NCBI RefSeq assembly: GCF_900451175.1
Contig: NZ_UGJJ01000001.1
Location: forward strand, 1,178,001-1,242,000
Length of the DNA: 64,000 nt
DNA from: Kingella potus
Lineage (GTDB): Bacteria > Pseudomonadota > Gammaproteobacteria > Burkholderiales > Neisseriaceae
Reading direction: 5' to 3'
Made by a program: the position numbers and the translations under genes. The notes under the pieces were generated by a model, which made no database searches, had not been told where the DNA came from, and saw nothing but the letters and a program-made list of their open reading frames with translations. How positions within the stretch are numbered: position 1 is the first letter of the stretch; each line of letters opens with the position of its first letter. Positions 25,272 through 34,122 of this stretch are shown here, piece after piece.

Positions 25272-25484
25272 TTAGTACAGTTTCGGGGGAAGCTGCTGGC
25301 TGCGCAGGCGTTTTTGCAGGCGTTTGGCGGCGGCGGCTTTTTTGCGTTTGCGTTCGGTGGTGGGTTTTTCGTAGGCTTCGCGGGCGCGCAGCTCGGTCAG
25401 CAGGCCGGTTTTCTCGATGGCGCGTTTGAAACGGCGCATGGCAACTTCGAAGGGTTCGTTTTCTTTTACTTTGATTACGGGCAT
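25272..25484 (-). CDS. rpsU: 30S ribosomal protein S21
   Basis: 70 residues, standard length. MPVIKVKENEPFEVAMRRFKRAIEKTGLLTELRAREAYEKPTTERKRKKAAAAKR is a full S21 sequence with its basic C-terminal half. It is a late-assembly protein of the small ribosomal subunit. AAGGAAAC lies before ATG 25484. It heads a short cluster with yqeY. Confidence 0.97.
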   Translation of the reverse strand: MPVIKVKENEPFEVAMRRFKRAIEKTGLLTELRAREAYEKPTTERKRKKAAAAKRLQKRLRSQQLPPKLY

Positions 25485-25725
25485 TTTGTTTCCTTAAAAA
25501 ATTGAAATTTGTGCGGCTGCCCGAAAAAGGGCGGCGGCGCACGGGATGGGTGTCGTGTAACGCTTTTTGCCGTGTGGGGCAGGGCGGGTTACGCGCCGCA
25601 GGGGGCAACATCACCTCCTAACAGGGCCGCGCTCGGCGGCGGATTCGGTTTGGCCCGCTCTTGCGGACGAAAGCGGCGGATTATCCGTGTTTTGCGGGTG
25701 CGGGTCAATGTTTGCGAAGGAGGGA
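25485..25725. other. gene-free stretch upstream of rpsU
   Basis: GC-rich with no uptake sequence and no convincing ORF on either strand. It must hold the rpsU promoter (transcribed leftward), but I could not identify a good -35/-10 pair. Confidence 0.5.
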
Positions 25726-25768
25726 AGAGGCCGTCTGAAAACAATTCTTTTGTTTTCAGACGGCCTCT
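25726..25768. terminator. DUS hairpin
   Basis: AGAGGCCGTCTGAAAACAA and its near complement around a short loop. No gene ends here on the plus strand, so it may serve only as part of the repeat array. Confidence 0.5.
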
Positions 25769-25915
25769 GCACCGGCGAACGCGTGCGTGGCTGTGCCACA
25801 CGCCCTGCGGAGTGTTCGGCGAGAGGGGGCAATGTTGCCGTTCGGTAGGGTGTGTCGCCAAAGCGGCGCACGCGTTTTCTGCGGGCTGTAGTGTTTGGCG
25901 GAATAGAAAAAACAT
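25769..25915. repeat. paired REP-like palindromes
   Basis: One minus-orientation copy (25779-25808, GCGTGCGTGGCTGTGCCACACG core) and one plus copy (25845-25875, GTAGGGTGTGTCGCC...GGCGCACGCG). Confidence 0.65.
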
Positions 25916-25955
25916 AAGGCCGTCTGAAAAACGTATTGCGGTTTTCAGACGGCCT
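25916..25955. terminator. DUS hairpin at the end of the DUF6348-like gene
   Basis: AAGGCCGTCTGAAAA pairs with TTTTCAGACGGCCTC; the right arm includes the gene's stop codon (minus strand). Confidence 0.65.
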
Positions 25956-26613
25956 CTTCTTCGGGGACGAGGACGATGAACCGGCGCAGGCTGTAAAAGT
26001 GGCTGCGCTCGGGCCAGTCGAGGCGGGCGAGGGCTTGTTCGGCGGCGGGGTGGCTTTGGTTGTCGAGCAGAAATTCGGTGCAGTCGGTTTGGTTTGCGCT
26101 CTGGCTGTAGTAGAAACGGACGAAGTGGATTTGCTTTTCGGGGCGGATGCGGTGCAGGGCTTCGCGTATGGCGGTGTGCAGCGCGTCGGCGGGCAGGGCG
26201 GGTTTTTCGCCGGCGTATTTGAGGAGGGCGGGGCCGGCGTGGGCATGGAAGGGGATGCCGCCCAGTGTCCAGCGTTCGGCGGTGCCGTGTTTGCCGTCGA
26301 GGGCGTTGAGGAGGGTGTGGAACGCGCTTTCCTGGAAGTTTTCCCAGTTGCCGCTGAGGGCTTCTTCGACGGTTGCGCCGATGTCGCCGTAGGCTTCGTA
26401 GAGGCTGCGGCCGTCGGGGAGGGTGGTTTCTACGTCGAGGCGGGTGATGACGGCGTTCGGACGGCGGCCGGTAATGTGGGCGAGGGTGTCGAAGGCGGCG
26501 GGGATTTTGAGATCGGGGATGAGTTTGCCGTGTTCTTCGCGTACGCGGCAGCCGTGGGCGGTGAAGGCGGCGTGGAGGATTTGGTTGAGGGTGTAGTCGG
26601 TTTCTTCGTTCAC
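25945..26613 (-). CDS. DUF6348-like protein of unknown function
   Basis: 222 residues from a GTG start at 26613, with AAAGG suitably placed; the longer frame to 26778 overlaps ppx and is rejected. Soluble, no signal peptide. Blocks such as LDVETTLPDGRSLYEAYGDIGATVEEALSGNWENFQESAFHTLLNAL and a C-terminal RRFIVLVPE resemble a family of bacterial proteins often found near polymorphic-toxin or immunity genes (I recall DUF6348; moderate certainty). The stop lies in a DUS, giving a Glu-Ala-Val end. It is 34 bases downstream of ppx on the same strand. Confidence 0.6.
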   Translation of the reverse strand: MNEETDYTLNQILHAAFTAHGCRVREEHGKLIPDLKIPAAFDTLAHITGRRPNAVITRLDVETTLPDGRSLYEAYGDIGATVEEALSGNWENFQESAFHTLLNALDGKHGTAERWTLGGIPFHAHAGPALLKYAGEKPALPADALHTAIREALHRIRPEKQIHFVRFYYSQSANQTDCTEFLLDNQSHPAAEQALARLDWPERSHFYSLRRFIVLVPEEEAV

Positions 26614-26647
26614 GGTGTTGCCTTTGGGGTGGGCCGGTTGGCGGTTT

Positions 26648-28156
26648 TCAGACGGCCTGTATGTCGAAACGGATGCCTGCTTTGGCCCATTGCTGGCTTT
26701 CTTCGGCCAGTGTGCCGGCGGTGAGGGGGTTGTCGGCAAGCCATTTGCCGCTGATGCGCAGGATGTAGGTTTTGGCATCCGGACTGCGCAGTTGGGTAAA
26801 TTGGGGCAGGGTCAGCGGGAGGCGGGCGCGGTGGAGGAGGACGGCGAGGCGCAGGGCGAAAAGGGCGTGCGCCATCATGGGGCTGGCGGCGATGGTGTCG
26901 GCAACTTTGCGCAGGTCGCCGCGCTGGCCGAGGGCGAGGGCGGAGAGGATTTGCTGCTCCTTGCGGGAAAAGCCGGGCATGTCGGCCTGGTCGAGGATGT
27001 AGGCGGTGTGTTTGTGGTAGGCGGTGTAGGCGATGTCGATGCCGATTTCGTGGAGTTTGGCCGCCCAGCGCAGGTATTGCCGCCAGTGGGTGAGTTCTTG
27101 CACGGAGGTGTTTTGCGACAGGCTTTCGAGGAGGATTGCGGCGGTGCGGGCAACGCGCTCGGCCTGGCTTTGGGAAACGTGGTAGCGTTTTTGGAAGAGG
27201 GCGACGGTTTGTTCGCGCATGTCTTCGTTGAGGCTGCGGCCGATGAGGTCGTAGAACACGCCGTCGCGCAGGGCGGCATCGGTTACGTTCATGGTTTGCA
27301 CGCCGAGTTCTTCAAATACGGCGGCCATGACGGCGAGGCCGCCGGCGAAGACTTCGATGCGTTCGGGCTTGAGGCCTTCGAGTTTGGCTTTTCTGACGCT
27401 GCCGGCGGCGGCAATGCGGCGGATGAGGTTTTTCATGCCGGCGTGGGTAATGGTTTCGGCGGTGTTGCCGGCGGCGGCGGCCAGTACGTCGCGGATGGAT
27501 TTGGCGGAGCCGGAGGTGCCGACGGCGAAGTCCCAGCCGGTGCGCTTGTATGTTTGGGCGATGCGCTGGATTTCGGCGCGGGCGGCGGTAATGGCCGTCT
27601 GAAATTCTTTTTCGCCGCTTTTGTTTTTGAAAAAGCGCATGGTGTAGGTAACGCAGCCCAGGGGCAGGCTTTCGGTGAGGGCGGGCTGTGCTTCGGAGCC
27701 GATGACGAATTCGGTGGAGCCGCCGCCGATGTCCACCACCAGCATTCTGTCGCCGTTCGGGGGCAGGGTGTGGATCACGCCGGTGTAGATGAGGCGGGCT
27801 TCTTCGCGTCCGGCGATGACTTCGATGGGAAAGCCGAGGGCGGCTTCGGCTTTGGGGATGAACGCGCCGATGTTTTTGGCAACGCGGAAGGTGTTGGTGG
27901 CGACGGCGCGGACTTGTTCGGGGGCAAAGCCGCGCAGGCGTTCGCCGAATTTGGACAGGCAGGAGAGGGCGCGCTGCTGCGAGGCTTCGTCGAGGTTTTT
28001 CTGTTCGTCCAGTCCGGCGGCAAAGCGCACCATTTCTTTGATGGAATCGACCGCTTGGAGCTGGCCGCCGTGGTTTTGGCAGATTTGCAGGCGGAAGCTG
28101 TTGGAACCCAAATCGACGGAGGCGAGCATTTGCGGGGTGTCTGGTGTGTTGTGCAT
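26648..28156 (-). CDS. ppx: exopolyphosphatase / guanosine pentaphosphate phosphohydrolase (Ppx/GppA)
   Basis: 502 residues from ATG 28156. The actin-like ATPase fold motifs are SVDLGSNSFRL near the start, MLVVDIGGGSTEF in the middle and FAVGTSGSAKSIRDVL. The C-terminal half has the HD-like helical domain (RYLRWAAKLHEIGIDIAYTAYHKHTAYIL). The enzyme removes terminal phosphates from polyphosphate, or converts pppGpp to ppGpp. No ppk gene is adjacent. The TGA lies inside a DUS, so the protein ends QAV. Confidence 0.93.
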   Translation of the reverse strand: MHNTPDTPQMLASVDLGSNSFRLQICQNHGGQLQAVDSIKEMVRFAAGLDEQKNLDEASQQRALSCLSKFGERLRGFAPEQVRAVATNTFRVAKNIGAFIPKAEAALGFPIEVIAGREEARLIYTGVIHTLPPNGDRMLVVDIGGGSTEFVIGSEAQPALTESLPLGCVTYTMRFFKNKSGEKEFQTAITAARAEIQRIAQTYKRTGWDFAVGTSGSAKSIRDVLAAAAGNTAETITHAGMKNLIRRIAAAGSVRKAKLEGLKPERIEVFAGGLAVMAAVFEELGVQTMNVTDAALRDGVFYDLIGRSLNEDMREQTVALFQKRYHVSQSQAERVARTAAILLESLSQNTSVQELTHWRQYLRWAAKLHEIGIDIAYTAYHKHTAYILDQADMPGFSRKEQQILSALALGQRGDLRKVADTIAASPMMAHALFALRLAVLLHRARLPLTLPQFTQLRSPDAKTYILRISGKWLADNPLTAGTLAEESQQWAKAGIRFDIQAV

Positions 28157-28199
28157 AAGGCGGGGCGGGAGAGGGAAAACGGAGGCGGCATTGTAAACA

Positions 28200-28232
28200 G
28201 GCCGTCTGAAAACCGCAATTTCAGACGGCCTC
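28200..28232. terminator. DUS hairpin upstream of ppx
   Basis: AGGCCGTCTGAAA and its complement around a short loop. It lies in the leader side of ppx, so it is not a terminator for that gene. Confidence 0.45.
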
Positions 28233-28998
28233 ATGGGTTTTCGGGGCGGGAGGCCGTCTGAAATTGCTTAAATCATGAGAAACGGCAATTGTGTCATGGC
28301 TTGTTTCGGAGGGCTTGCGGGCGGTGTGTCTGCGTTATGCGGGCTGAGCCGTGGCGGCTTGAACTATCCCGCATTTCCGGCTGCGCCCGTACGGAATGGG
28401 TTTTGTTCTAAGGAAAAGCCGGCAGCAGGGCATCTCGGCTTTGCTGTGGGATTTTCTTCGCCAGACAGGGCGTGCCGCCCAAAGCGACACACGCGTTCTT
28501 TACCATTCAGGCCGTCTGAAACCGCGTGCGCCGCTTGGGCGGATCACGCTGCTGAACGGTCAAACTGCAGCGTGGAAGGCTCCGTAGGGTGTGTGGCGCA
28601 GCCACGCACGCGTTTTCTGCCGATGCAGAGGCCGTCTGAAAATGAATGTTGGTCTTACGGTAAATCTGCTCCTTTCCTGCGTCAGCACGGGGAGGAAACA
28701 AAAAGTACAAGGCCGTCTGAAAACGATCAATACGTCCAATACGTTTTTCAGACGGCCTTATGCTCCCTACGTCGTCAAATGCCGCTGCCCGTAGAAACCG
28801 CGTGCGCCGCTTGGGCTGCACACCCTGCTTCATGCCGCATCGGTGTTGTCGGCCAAATGCCTGCTTTTGTGTTGTTCCGCTATATTTATTCGAATGGGAT
28901 GAGGCTTGTTTTGCAGCAGGGAAGGCCGTCTGAAAACGGGTTTGCAAGACTTTGCAGCGCAGATTCCGCAGCGCAAGGGGCGGGATTTGGTTAAAATG
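28233..28998. repeat. gene-free repeat array
   Basis: Four recognisable REP-like palindromes (28466-28498 plus, 28522-28553 minus, 28584-28613 plus, 28798-28829 minus) interspersed with six or so DUS, including an inverted pair at 28710-28759. A 239-codon open frame crosses it (28275-28994), but its peptide is only translated repeats and has no start signal, so I reject it. The last 80 bases carry the promoter side of the next gene (TTAAAAT at about 28992). Confidence 0.7.
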
Positions 28999-29078
28999 CG
29001 TCAATCATTTTTACGCTTGCGGCCGCCCCGATACCGGCGGCTGTTTTATCCGAACCGTACACAGGGAGATTTGCCATT

Positions 29079-29993
29079 ATGAACCAATACGATCCTTCTT
29101 CTTTCCAATCCGCGCCGCCGGCCGCGCCCGTGCCGCCTGTGAAGCAGCCGCCGCGCCTGCTGGCCGAGCCGCGCAAGGTGGCGTGGGGCGAGGGCGTGTC
29201 TTGGATCAGGCGGTCGTGGCGGATATTCAAAATGCGCCCGATGGTTTGGATGGGGATGGTGTTTGTCATGCTGCTCATCCAGATGGTTTTGTCGCTGATT
29301 CCCTTTGTCAGCATTGTGTCCAATCTGCTGCCCTTGTTTTTCGTCGGCGGCTTTATGCTGTCTTGCGACGCGCTGGAAGAGGGCGGCGAGCTGGAATTTT
29401 CTTATCTTTTTGCCGGCTTCAAATACAAATTCAACGAGTTGGCGATTCTGACGCTGCTGTATATCCTGTTTTTGGTTGCGGCAGCGATCGTGGTTGGGAT
29501 TTTGTTTGCCCTGTTTGCCGTGGGCATGGATTGGAACGAGTTTGCCGCCGCGCTCAACAGCGGCTCGCCCGATCCGTCTACCGCGCTGCTGATTATATTG
29601 TTTGTGCTGATTATGATTATGCTCGTCATCCCTTTTGTTATGATGGTGTGGTTCGCGCCCGCGCTGATTACGCTGCATGATGTGCCGCCGTTTCAGGCGA
29701 TGAAAATGAGCTTCAAAGCCTGTTTGCGCAACTTGGGTGCGTTTCTTATTAATGCGCTGGTGTGGTTCGGCATCAGCCTGGCGGTGTTTGCCTTGTTGGT
29801 GCTGGTTATCTTTGTTTTTGCAGGCGGGTTTTCCTCGCTGGGCGGCAATGCGGACAGCTCGGCAGTCTTCTTGATTACCGGAGTGATGTTTTTGCTGCTG
29901 ATTCCCTTCTGGCTGATGTTTACCTCCCTGATGCAGATCGGCTACTACACAGCCTACCGCAGCATTTGGACAGACCCGCCGCAACACGACTGA
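29079..29993 (+). CDS. BPSS1780-type membrane protein
   Basis: 304 residues. A Pro/Ala-rich cytoplasmic head (QSAPPAAPVPPVKQPPRLL) precedes VAWGEGVSWIRRSWRIFKMRPMVWMGM, then about six hydrophobic segments. This layout, with the W(I/L)xxxWxxFK...P motif and a closing YYTAYRSIW, is that of the BPSS1780 family of betaproteobacterial inner-membrane proteins, function unknown. GGGAGA precedes the ATG. Confidence 0.75.
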   Translation: MNQYDPSSFQSAPPAAPVPPVKQPPRLLAEPRKVAWGEGVSWIRRSWRIFKMRPMVWMGMVFVMLLIQMVLSLIPFVSIVSNLLPLFFVGGFMLSCDALEEGGELEFSYLFAGFKYKFNELAILTLLYILFLVAAAIVVGILFALFAVGMDWNEFAAALNSGSPDPSTALLIILFVLIMIMLVIPFVMMVWFAPALITLHDVPPFQAMKMSFKACLRNLGAFLINALVWFGISLAVFALLVLVIFVFAGGFSSLGGNADSSAVFLITGVMFLLLIPFWLMFTSLMQIGYYTAYRSIWTDPPQHD

Positions 29994-30023
29994 TTCCGCA
30001 GCCGTCTATTCGCGCCGCACCCG

Positions 30024-30063
30024 ATTCAGGCCGTCTGAAAATCCGTTTTCAGACGGCCTGAAT
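30024..30063 (+). terminator. DUS terminator
   Basis: ATTCAGGCCGTCTGAAAA and its exact complement around TCCG, 30 bases after the stop of the BPSS1780-type gene. Confidence 0.75.
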
Positions 30064-30134
30064 AGACAAAAAGTCCAAAAATATTAGAAATAATGATTGG
30101 CAACACGAAAAACTGAAATTTTTAGACATTTTGC

Positions 30135-30163
30135 TTGCGAAGCAGGCCGTTCGCAGCTAATAT
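30135..30163 (+). promoter_or_regulatory. candidate promoter of leuC
   Basis: TTGCGA, 17 bases, TAATAT, in the AT-rich gap 38 bases before the leuC start. Each hexamer matches four of six consensus bases. Confidence 0.4.
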
Positions 30164-30200
30164 GGCCGCCGTTTTTCCCTTAGATACCAAGTACAAAAAC

Positions 30201-31613
30201 ATGAACACCCCGCAAACCCTTTACGACAAACTTTGGAACAGCCACGTCGTCCGCGAAGAAGAAGACGGCACGGTTTTGCTCTACATCGACCGCCATCTGG
30301 TACACGAAGTAACCAGCCCGCAAGCCTTTGAGGGCTTGAAAATGGCCGGACGCAAGCTGTGGCGCATCGACAGCGTGGTTTCCACCGCCGACCACAACAC
30401 CCCCACCGGCGATTGGGACAAAGGCATCCAAGATCCTATTGCCAAGCTGCAAGTGGACACTTTGGACAAAAACATCAAAGAATTCGGTGCGCTGGCCTAT
30501 TTCCCGTTTATGGACAAAGGGCAGGGCATCGTGCATGTGATGGGGCCGGAACAGGGCGCGACGCTGCCCGGCATGACTGTGGTCTGCGGCGACTCGCACA
30601 CCAGCACCCACGGCGCGTTCGGCGCACTGGCGCACGGCATCGGCACTTCCGAGGTCGAACACACGATGGCCACGCAGTGCATCACCGCCAAAAAGTCCAA
30701 ATCCATGCTGATAGACGTGCAAGGCCGTCTGAAAGCCAACGTAACCGCCAAAGACGTGGCACTCTACATCATCGGCCAAATCGGCACCGCAGGCGGCACG
30801 GGCTACGCCATCGAGTTTGGCGGCGAAGCCATCCGCAGCCTGAGCATGGAAGGCCGCATGACCTTGTGCAATATGGCGATTGAAGCGGGCGCGCGCTCGG
30901 GCATGGTGGCGGTGGATCAAACCACCATCGATTATGTGCAGGGCAAACCCTTCGCCCCCAAAGGCGAAATGTGGGACAAAGCCGTCGCATACTGGCGCAC
31001 GCTGGTGTCCGACGAAGGGGCGCGGTTTGACAAGGTGTACACCTTCCGTGCCGAAGACATCGAGCCGCAGGTAACCTGGGGTACGTCCCCCGAAATGGTG
31101 CTCGACATCGGCGGCAAAGTGCCGAATCCCGCCGACGAGGCCGACCCCGTCAAACGCAGCGGTATGGAACGCGCCCTCGAATATATGGGCTTGGAAGCAG
31201 GTACGCCGCTTGCCGAAATCCCCGTGGACATTGTGTTTATCGGCTCGTGCACCAACAGCCGCATCGAAGACTTGCGCGAAGCCGCCGCCGTAGCCAAAGG
31301 GCGGAAAAAAGCCGACAACGTCTCGCGCGTATTGATCGTACCCGGCTCCGGTTTGGTCAAACAGCAGGCCGAAGAGGAGGGTTTGGACAAAATCTTTACC
31401 GATGCCGGCTTCGAATGGCGCGAACCGGGCTGCTCGATGTGCCTGGCGATGAACGCCGACCGCCTGACTTCCGGCCAACGCTGCGCCTCCACATCCAACC
31501 GCAATTTCGAAGGCCGCCAGGGCAACGGCGGACGCACCCACCTCGTCAGCCCCGCTATGGCGGCAGCGGCGGCGGTGAGCGGACATTTTGTCGATGTGCG
31601 GGCGATGGTGTAG
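30201..31613 (+). CDS. leuC: 3-isopropylmalate dehydratase large subunit
   Basis: 470 residues, the standard LeuC length. MNTPQTLYDKLWNSHVV at the start, VCGDSHTSTHGAFGALAHGIGTSEVEH, and three 4Fe-4S ligands, Cys350 (GSCTNSR), Cys411 and Cys414 (GCSMCLAMN). With LeuD it isomerises 2- to 3-isopropylmalate in leucine synthesis. leuD and leuB do not follow within the window: about 870 bases of repeats lie downstream. One DUS is translated as GRLK (VQGRLKANV). Confidence 0.97.
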   Translation: MNTPQTLYDKLWNSHVVREEEDGTVLLYIDRHLVHEVTSPQAFEGLKMAGRKLWRIDSVVSTADHNTPTGDWDKGIQDPIAKLQVDTLDKNIKEFGALAYFPFMDKGQGIVHVMGPEQGATLPGMTVVCGDSHTSTHGAFGALAHGIGTSEVEHTMATQCITAKKSKSMLIDVQGRLKANVTAKDVALYIIGQIGTAGGTGYAIEFGGEAIRSLSMEGRMTLCNMAIEAGARSGMVAVDQTTIDYVQGKPFAPKGEMWDKAVAYWRTLVSDEGARFDKVYTFRAEDIEPQVTWGTSPEMVLDIGGKVPNPADEADPVKRSGMERALEYMGLEAGTPLAEIPVDIVFIGSCTNSRIEDLREAAAVAKGRKKADNVSRVLIVPGSGLVKQQAEEEGLDKIFTDAGFEWREPGCSMCLAMNADRLTSGQRCASTSNRNFEGRQGNGGRTHLVSPAMAAAAAVSGHFVDVRAMV

Positions 31614-31735
31614 GCAAAATACCCCGCCGCAAACGGATTGGAAAAGGCAAGTACAGGTAACGGCAGCCGCCGCCCTGAACATTGCCGGCAGATTCCGCCA
31701 AACGACAGCCCCGCAAGGGGCTTTTCCCATAGCAT

Positions 31736-31777
31736 AAAGGCCGTCTGAAAAACTTGTGCACTTTTCAGACGGCCTTT
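31736..31777 (+). terminator. DUS terminator downstream of leuC
   Basis: AAAGGCCGTCTGAAAA and its exact complement around a ten-base loop, 123 bases after the leuC stop. Confidence 0.7.
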
Positions 31778-32485
31778 GCCGTTAAAGCAGGGTGTGGCTC
31801 CGCCATGCACGCGGTTGCGGATAGTACACGGCGGTTTGCAGACGGTCTTTTCTCTGCGGAGGGTAGCGCGTGCGTGGCGGACAATTTTGCCGTTCGGGTA
31901 GGGTGTGCCACCCGAGCGGCGTACGCGTTTCCTGCGGACATTTGCAGGACGGGTCAAGCGGTTCTGCAAATCGCTATCTTCCCAACAACCCACTTGAAAA
32001 ACGTATTACGTATTCAGACGGCTTCTGCTTTTTGCTCCCTTCCCGCCTGCGCGGAGGGTTAGGGTGGGCGTTTGCCGTTTGGGCAACATTTGCGGGGTAG
32101 CAGACAAAGCGGTTCTACGTACAGCCCCTTCCTAACCCTCCACGCGGGTGCAGGTGAGGGAGCTGGTTTGCTGCGGGACTGTGTTTTCAGACGGCCTCTA
32201 CATCGGTGGGATCGCGTGCGTGGCTGTGCTACACACCCTACATTGCTTTGACGCGGTGCGGAAATGTTGCGGTTCGGGTAGGATGTGCCGCCCACGTGGC
32301 GCACGCGTTCCATGCGGACGGCGGGGCTTGGAGGTGGGGAAACATGAGGCCGTCTGAAAAACGTATTGCAGTTTTCAGACGGCCTTTTTAACTGATTGGT
32401 GGGAATGCGTACATGGCTGCGCCGCACACCCTACGATAGGTTCAGCGCGGCGGTTTGGCCTTTCGGTTGTTGTGCAAAGGTGTTT
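31778..32485. repeat. gene-free repeat array downstream of leuC
   Basis: REP-like palindromes at about 31787-31813 (plus), 31898-31930 (plus), 32211-32241 (minus), 32277-32310 (plus) and 32404-32434 (minus). One copy of the G/C-rich module in reverse orientation lies at about 32035-32170, and DUS singles and a pair at 32347-32385. No credible gene on either strand. Confidence 0.7.
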
Positions 32486-33121
32486 TTAAAGATACGGATT
32501 GTGCAGTTTTTCATAGCCCACGGTGGTGGTGCGGCCGTGGCCGGTGATGATTTCGGTGTCGTCGGGCAGGGTAAAGATTTTTTCGCGGATGTTTTTGATC
32601 AGGTCGTCGTGGCTGCTGCGCTCGAAATCGGTGCGGCCTATGCTTTCGTAGAAAATCACGTCGCCCGCCACCAAAAGCCCGGCTTCGGCGCAGTAGAACA
32701 CGATGTGGCCGGGGGTGTGGCCGGGAATGTGCAGCACTTTGAATCCGTATTTGCCGACGTTGAGCGTGTCTCCCTCTTCCAGCCAGCGGGTGGGGATGAA
32801 GGGCTTGGAGGGAGGGAAGTTGTATTGTTTGGTGATTTCGGTGAGGTTGGCGAGCAGGAAGCGGTCGTTTTCGTGCGGGCCGAGTACTTCCAACGAGGGG
32901 TTGAGGGCGGTCAGTTCGGCCACGCCGCTGACATGGTCGAGGTGGCCGTGGGTCAGCCACACGGCTTTGACGTTCAGGCCGCGTTTGGCGGCTTCTTCCA
33001 TCAGTTGCGGCACTTTGCCGCCGACATCGGTGAAAACGGCTTCGTTGGTTTCGTCGTCCCACATCAGGGTGCAGTTTTGGCGGAACAGGGTAACCGGGAT
33101 GATTTCGACATGTAGCGACAT
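32486..33121 (-). CDS. MBL-fold metallo-hydrolase (glyoxalase II-like)
   Basis: 211 residues. The metallo-beta-lactamase core is present: THGHLDH (His58, His60, Asp62, His63), HIPGHTPGHIVFY, LVAGDVIFYESIGRTDF and a final TGHGRTTTVGYE. These are the ligands of a two-metal site. Members of this group of about 210 residues hydrolyse thioesters such as S-lactoylglutathione, but the exact substrate is not shown by sequence. AAGGAAAAC precedes ATG 33121. It is divergent from ligE. Confidence 0.88.
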   Translation of the reverse strand: MSLHVEIIPVTLFRQNCTLMWDDETNEAVFTDVGGKVPQLMEEAAKRGLNVKAVWLTHGHLDHVSGVAELTALNPSLEVLGPHENDRFLLANLTEITKQYNFPPSKPFIPTRWLEEGDTLNVGKYGFKVLHIPGHTPGHIVFYCAEAGLLVAGDVIFYESIGRTDFERSSHDDLIKNIREKIFTLPDDTEIITGHGRTTTVGYEKLHNPYL

Positions 33122-33223
33122 TGTTTTCCTTGGAGTTTTGTTTTTCGTGCCGGTGCGCGTTATGCAATCTGCTGAATTATATGTGATAATCCAGTAAAAA
33201 CCAATGACTTGGAGGCCTTTGTG

Positions 33224-34027
33224 ATGAAAAACCTTATTTTTTGCGGGCTTTTCCCCATCGTGTCTGCCGCATACGCCGCACCCGCACTGATGCTGGCGGA
33301 AGAATACAAAGGCCAAAGCGTGGCAGGATGGGTGGCGAGCGAGAAGTTGGACGGGGTGCGCGCCTATTGGGACGGCAGGAAACTCATCAGCAGGCAGGGT
33401 TATGCGTTCAGCCCGCCGCCCGGGTTTGTCAAAAATTTTCCGCCCTATCCGCTGGATGGCGAGCTGTATTCTTCGCGCGGGCAGTTTGAGCGGATTTCCG
33501 CCGCCGTGCGTTCGGCGGCGGGCGACTGGCAGGGCATAAGGCTGCACGTTTTCGATGTGCCGCAGGCGCAGGGCAATCTCTACCGCCGGCTGGCGGTGAT
33601 CGAAGGCCGTCTGAAAACCCATCCGGCCAATATCGTGGTTATCAAACAAACGCCGGTGGCAGACATTGCCCAAGCGCGGGCGATGATGGACGAAATCGTG
33701 GCGGCGGGCGGCGAGGGCGTGGTGCTGCGCGATCCGCAGGCATCTTACCGGGCGGGACGCAGCGGGGCGTATCTGAAATTGAAGCCGCAGCAGGATGCGG
33801 AATGCACGGTAACGAAACATTATGAAGGCAAAGGAAAATACGCCGGCAAACTCGGATCGTTGGGCTGCCGCAGCGCGGCGGGCGAGTTTAAAATCGGCAG
33901 CGGCTTTAAGGATGCCGACCGCGCCAATCCGCCGCCCGTCGGCGCGGTGGTTACCTACCGCCATCGCGGCTTCACGCAGAAAGGCCTGCCGCGTTTTGCC
34001 ACCTTTGTGCGGGTACGCAGGGAGTGA
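33224..34027 (+). CDS. ligE: periplasmic ATP-dependent DNA ligase (LigE)
   Basis: 267 residues. A signal peptide (about 1-19, ending SAAYAA) precedes a minimal ATP-ligase core: EKLDGVRAYW with adenylated Lys41, LDGELYS, a GEGVVLRDP motif, a YLKLKP motif, then a small OB domain. This is the LigE type found in Neisseria and other competent Gram-negative bacteria, thought to act on DNA outside the cytoplasm. GGAGG at 33211 precedes ATG 33224. The window's second ligase, LigA, is the cytoplasmic NAD-dependent enzyme. A DUS is translated as GRLK. Confidence 0.88.
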   Translation: MKNLIFCGLFPIVSAAYAAPALMLAEEYKGQSVAGWVASEKLDGVRAYWDGRKLISRQGYAFSPPPGFVKNFPPYPLDGELYSSRGQFERISAAVRSAAGDWQGIRLHVFDVPQAQGNLYRRLAVIEGRLKTHPANIVVIKQTPVADIAQARAMMDEIVAAGGEGVVLRDPQASYRAGRSGAYLKLKPQQDAECTVTKHYEGKGKYAGKLGSLGCRSAAGEFKIGSGFKDADRANPPPVGAVVTYRHRGFTQKGLPRFATFVRVRRE

Positions 34028-34042
34028 TGGGGGTGCATTCGG

Positions 34043-34083
34043 AGGCCGTCTGAAAAAACAGATTCCGTTTTTTCAGACGGCCT
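34043..34083 (+). terminator. DUS terminator between ligE and glnE
   Basis: AGGCCGTCTGAAAAAA and its exact complement around a nine-base loop. A TATAAT at 34090-34095, seven bases later, may be the glnE -10. Confidence 0.75.
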
Positions 34084-34122
34084 TTCCCTTATAATTCCGC
34101 CGTTTTTCCGAAAGAAGCCGAC

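Noticed and set aside
25485..25955. CRISPR-like regular repeats
   Set aside because: The repeated units are DUS and REP-like palindromes at irregular spacing and alternating orientation, not direct repeats with unique spacers.
28275..28994. 239-codon open frame between ppx and the BPSS1780-type gene
   Set aside because: Its peptide consists of translated DUS and REP-like repeats, there is no ribosome binding site, and GC-rich repeats keep frames open by chance.
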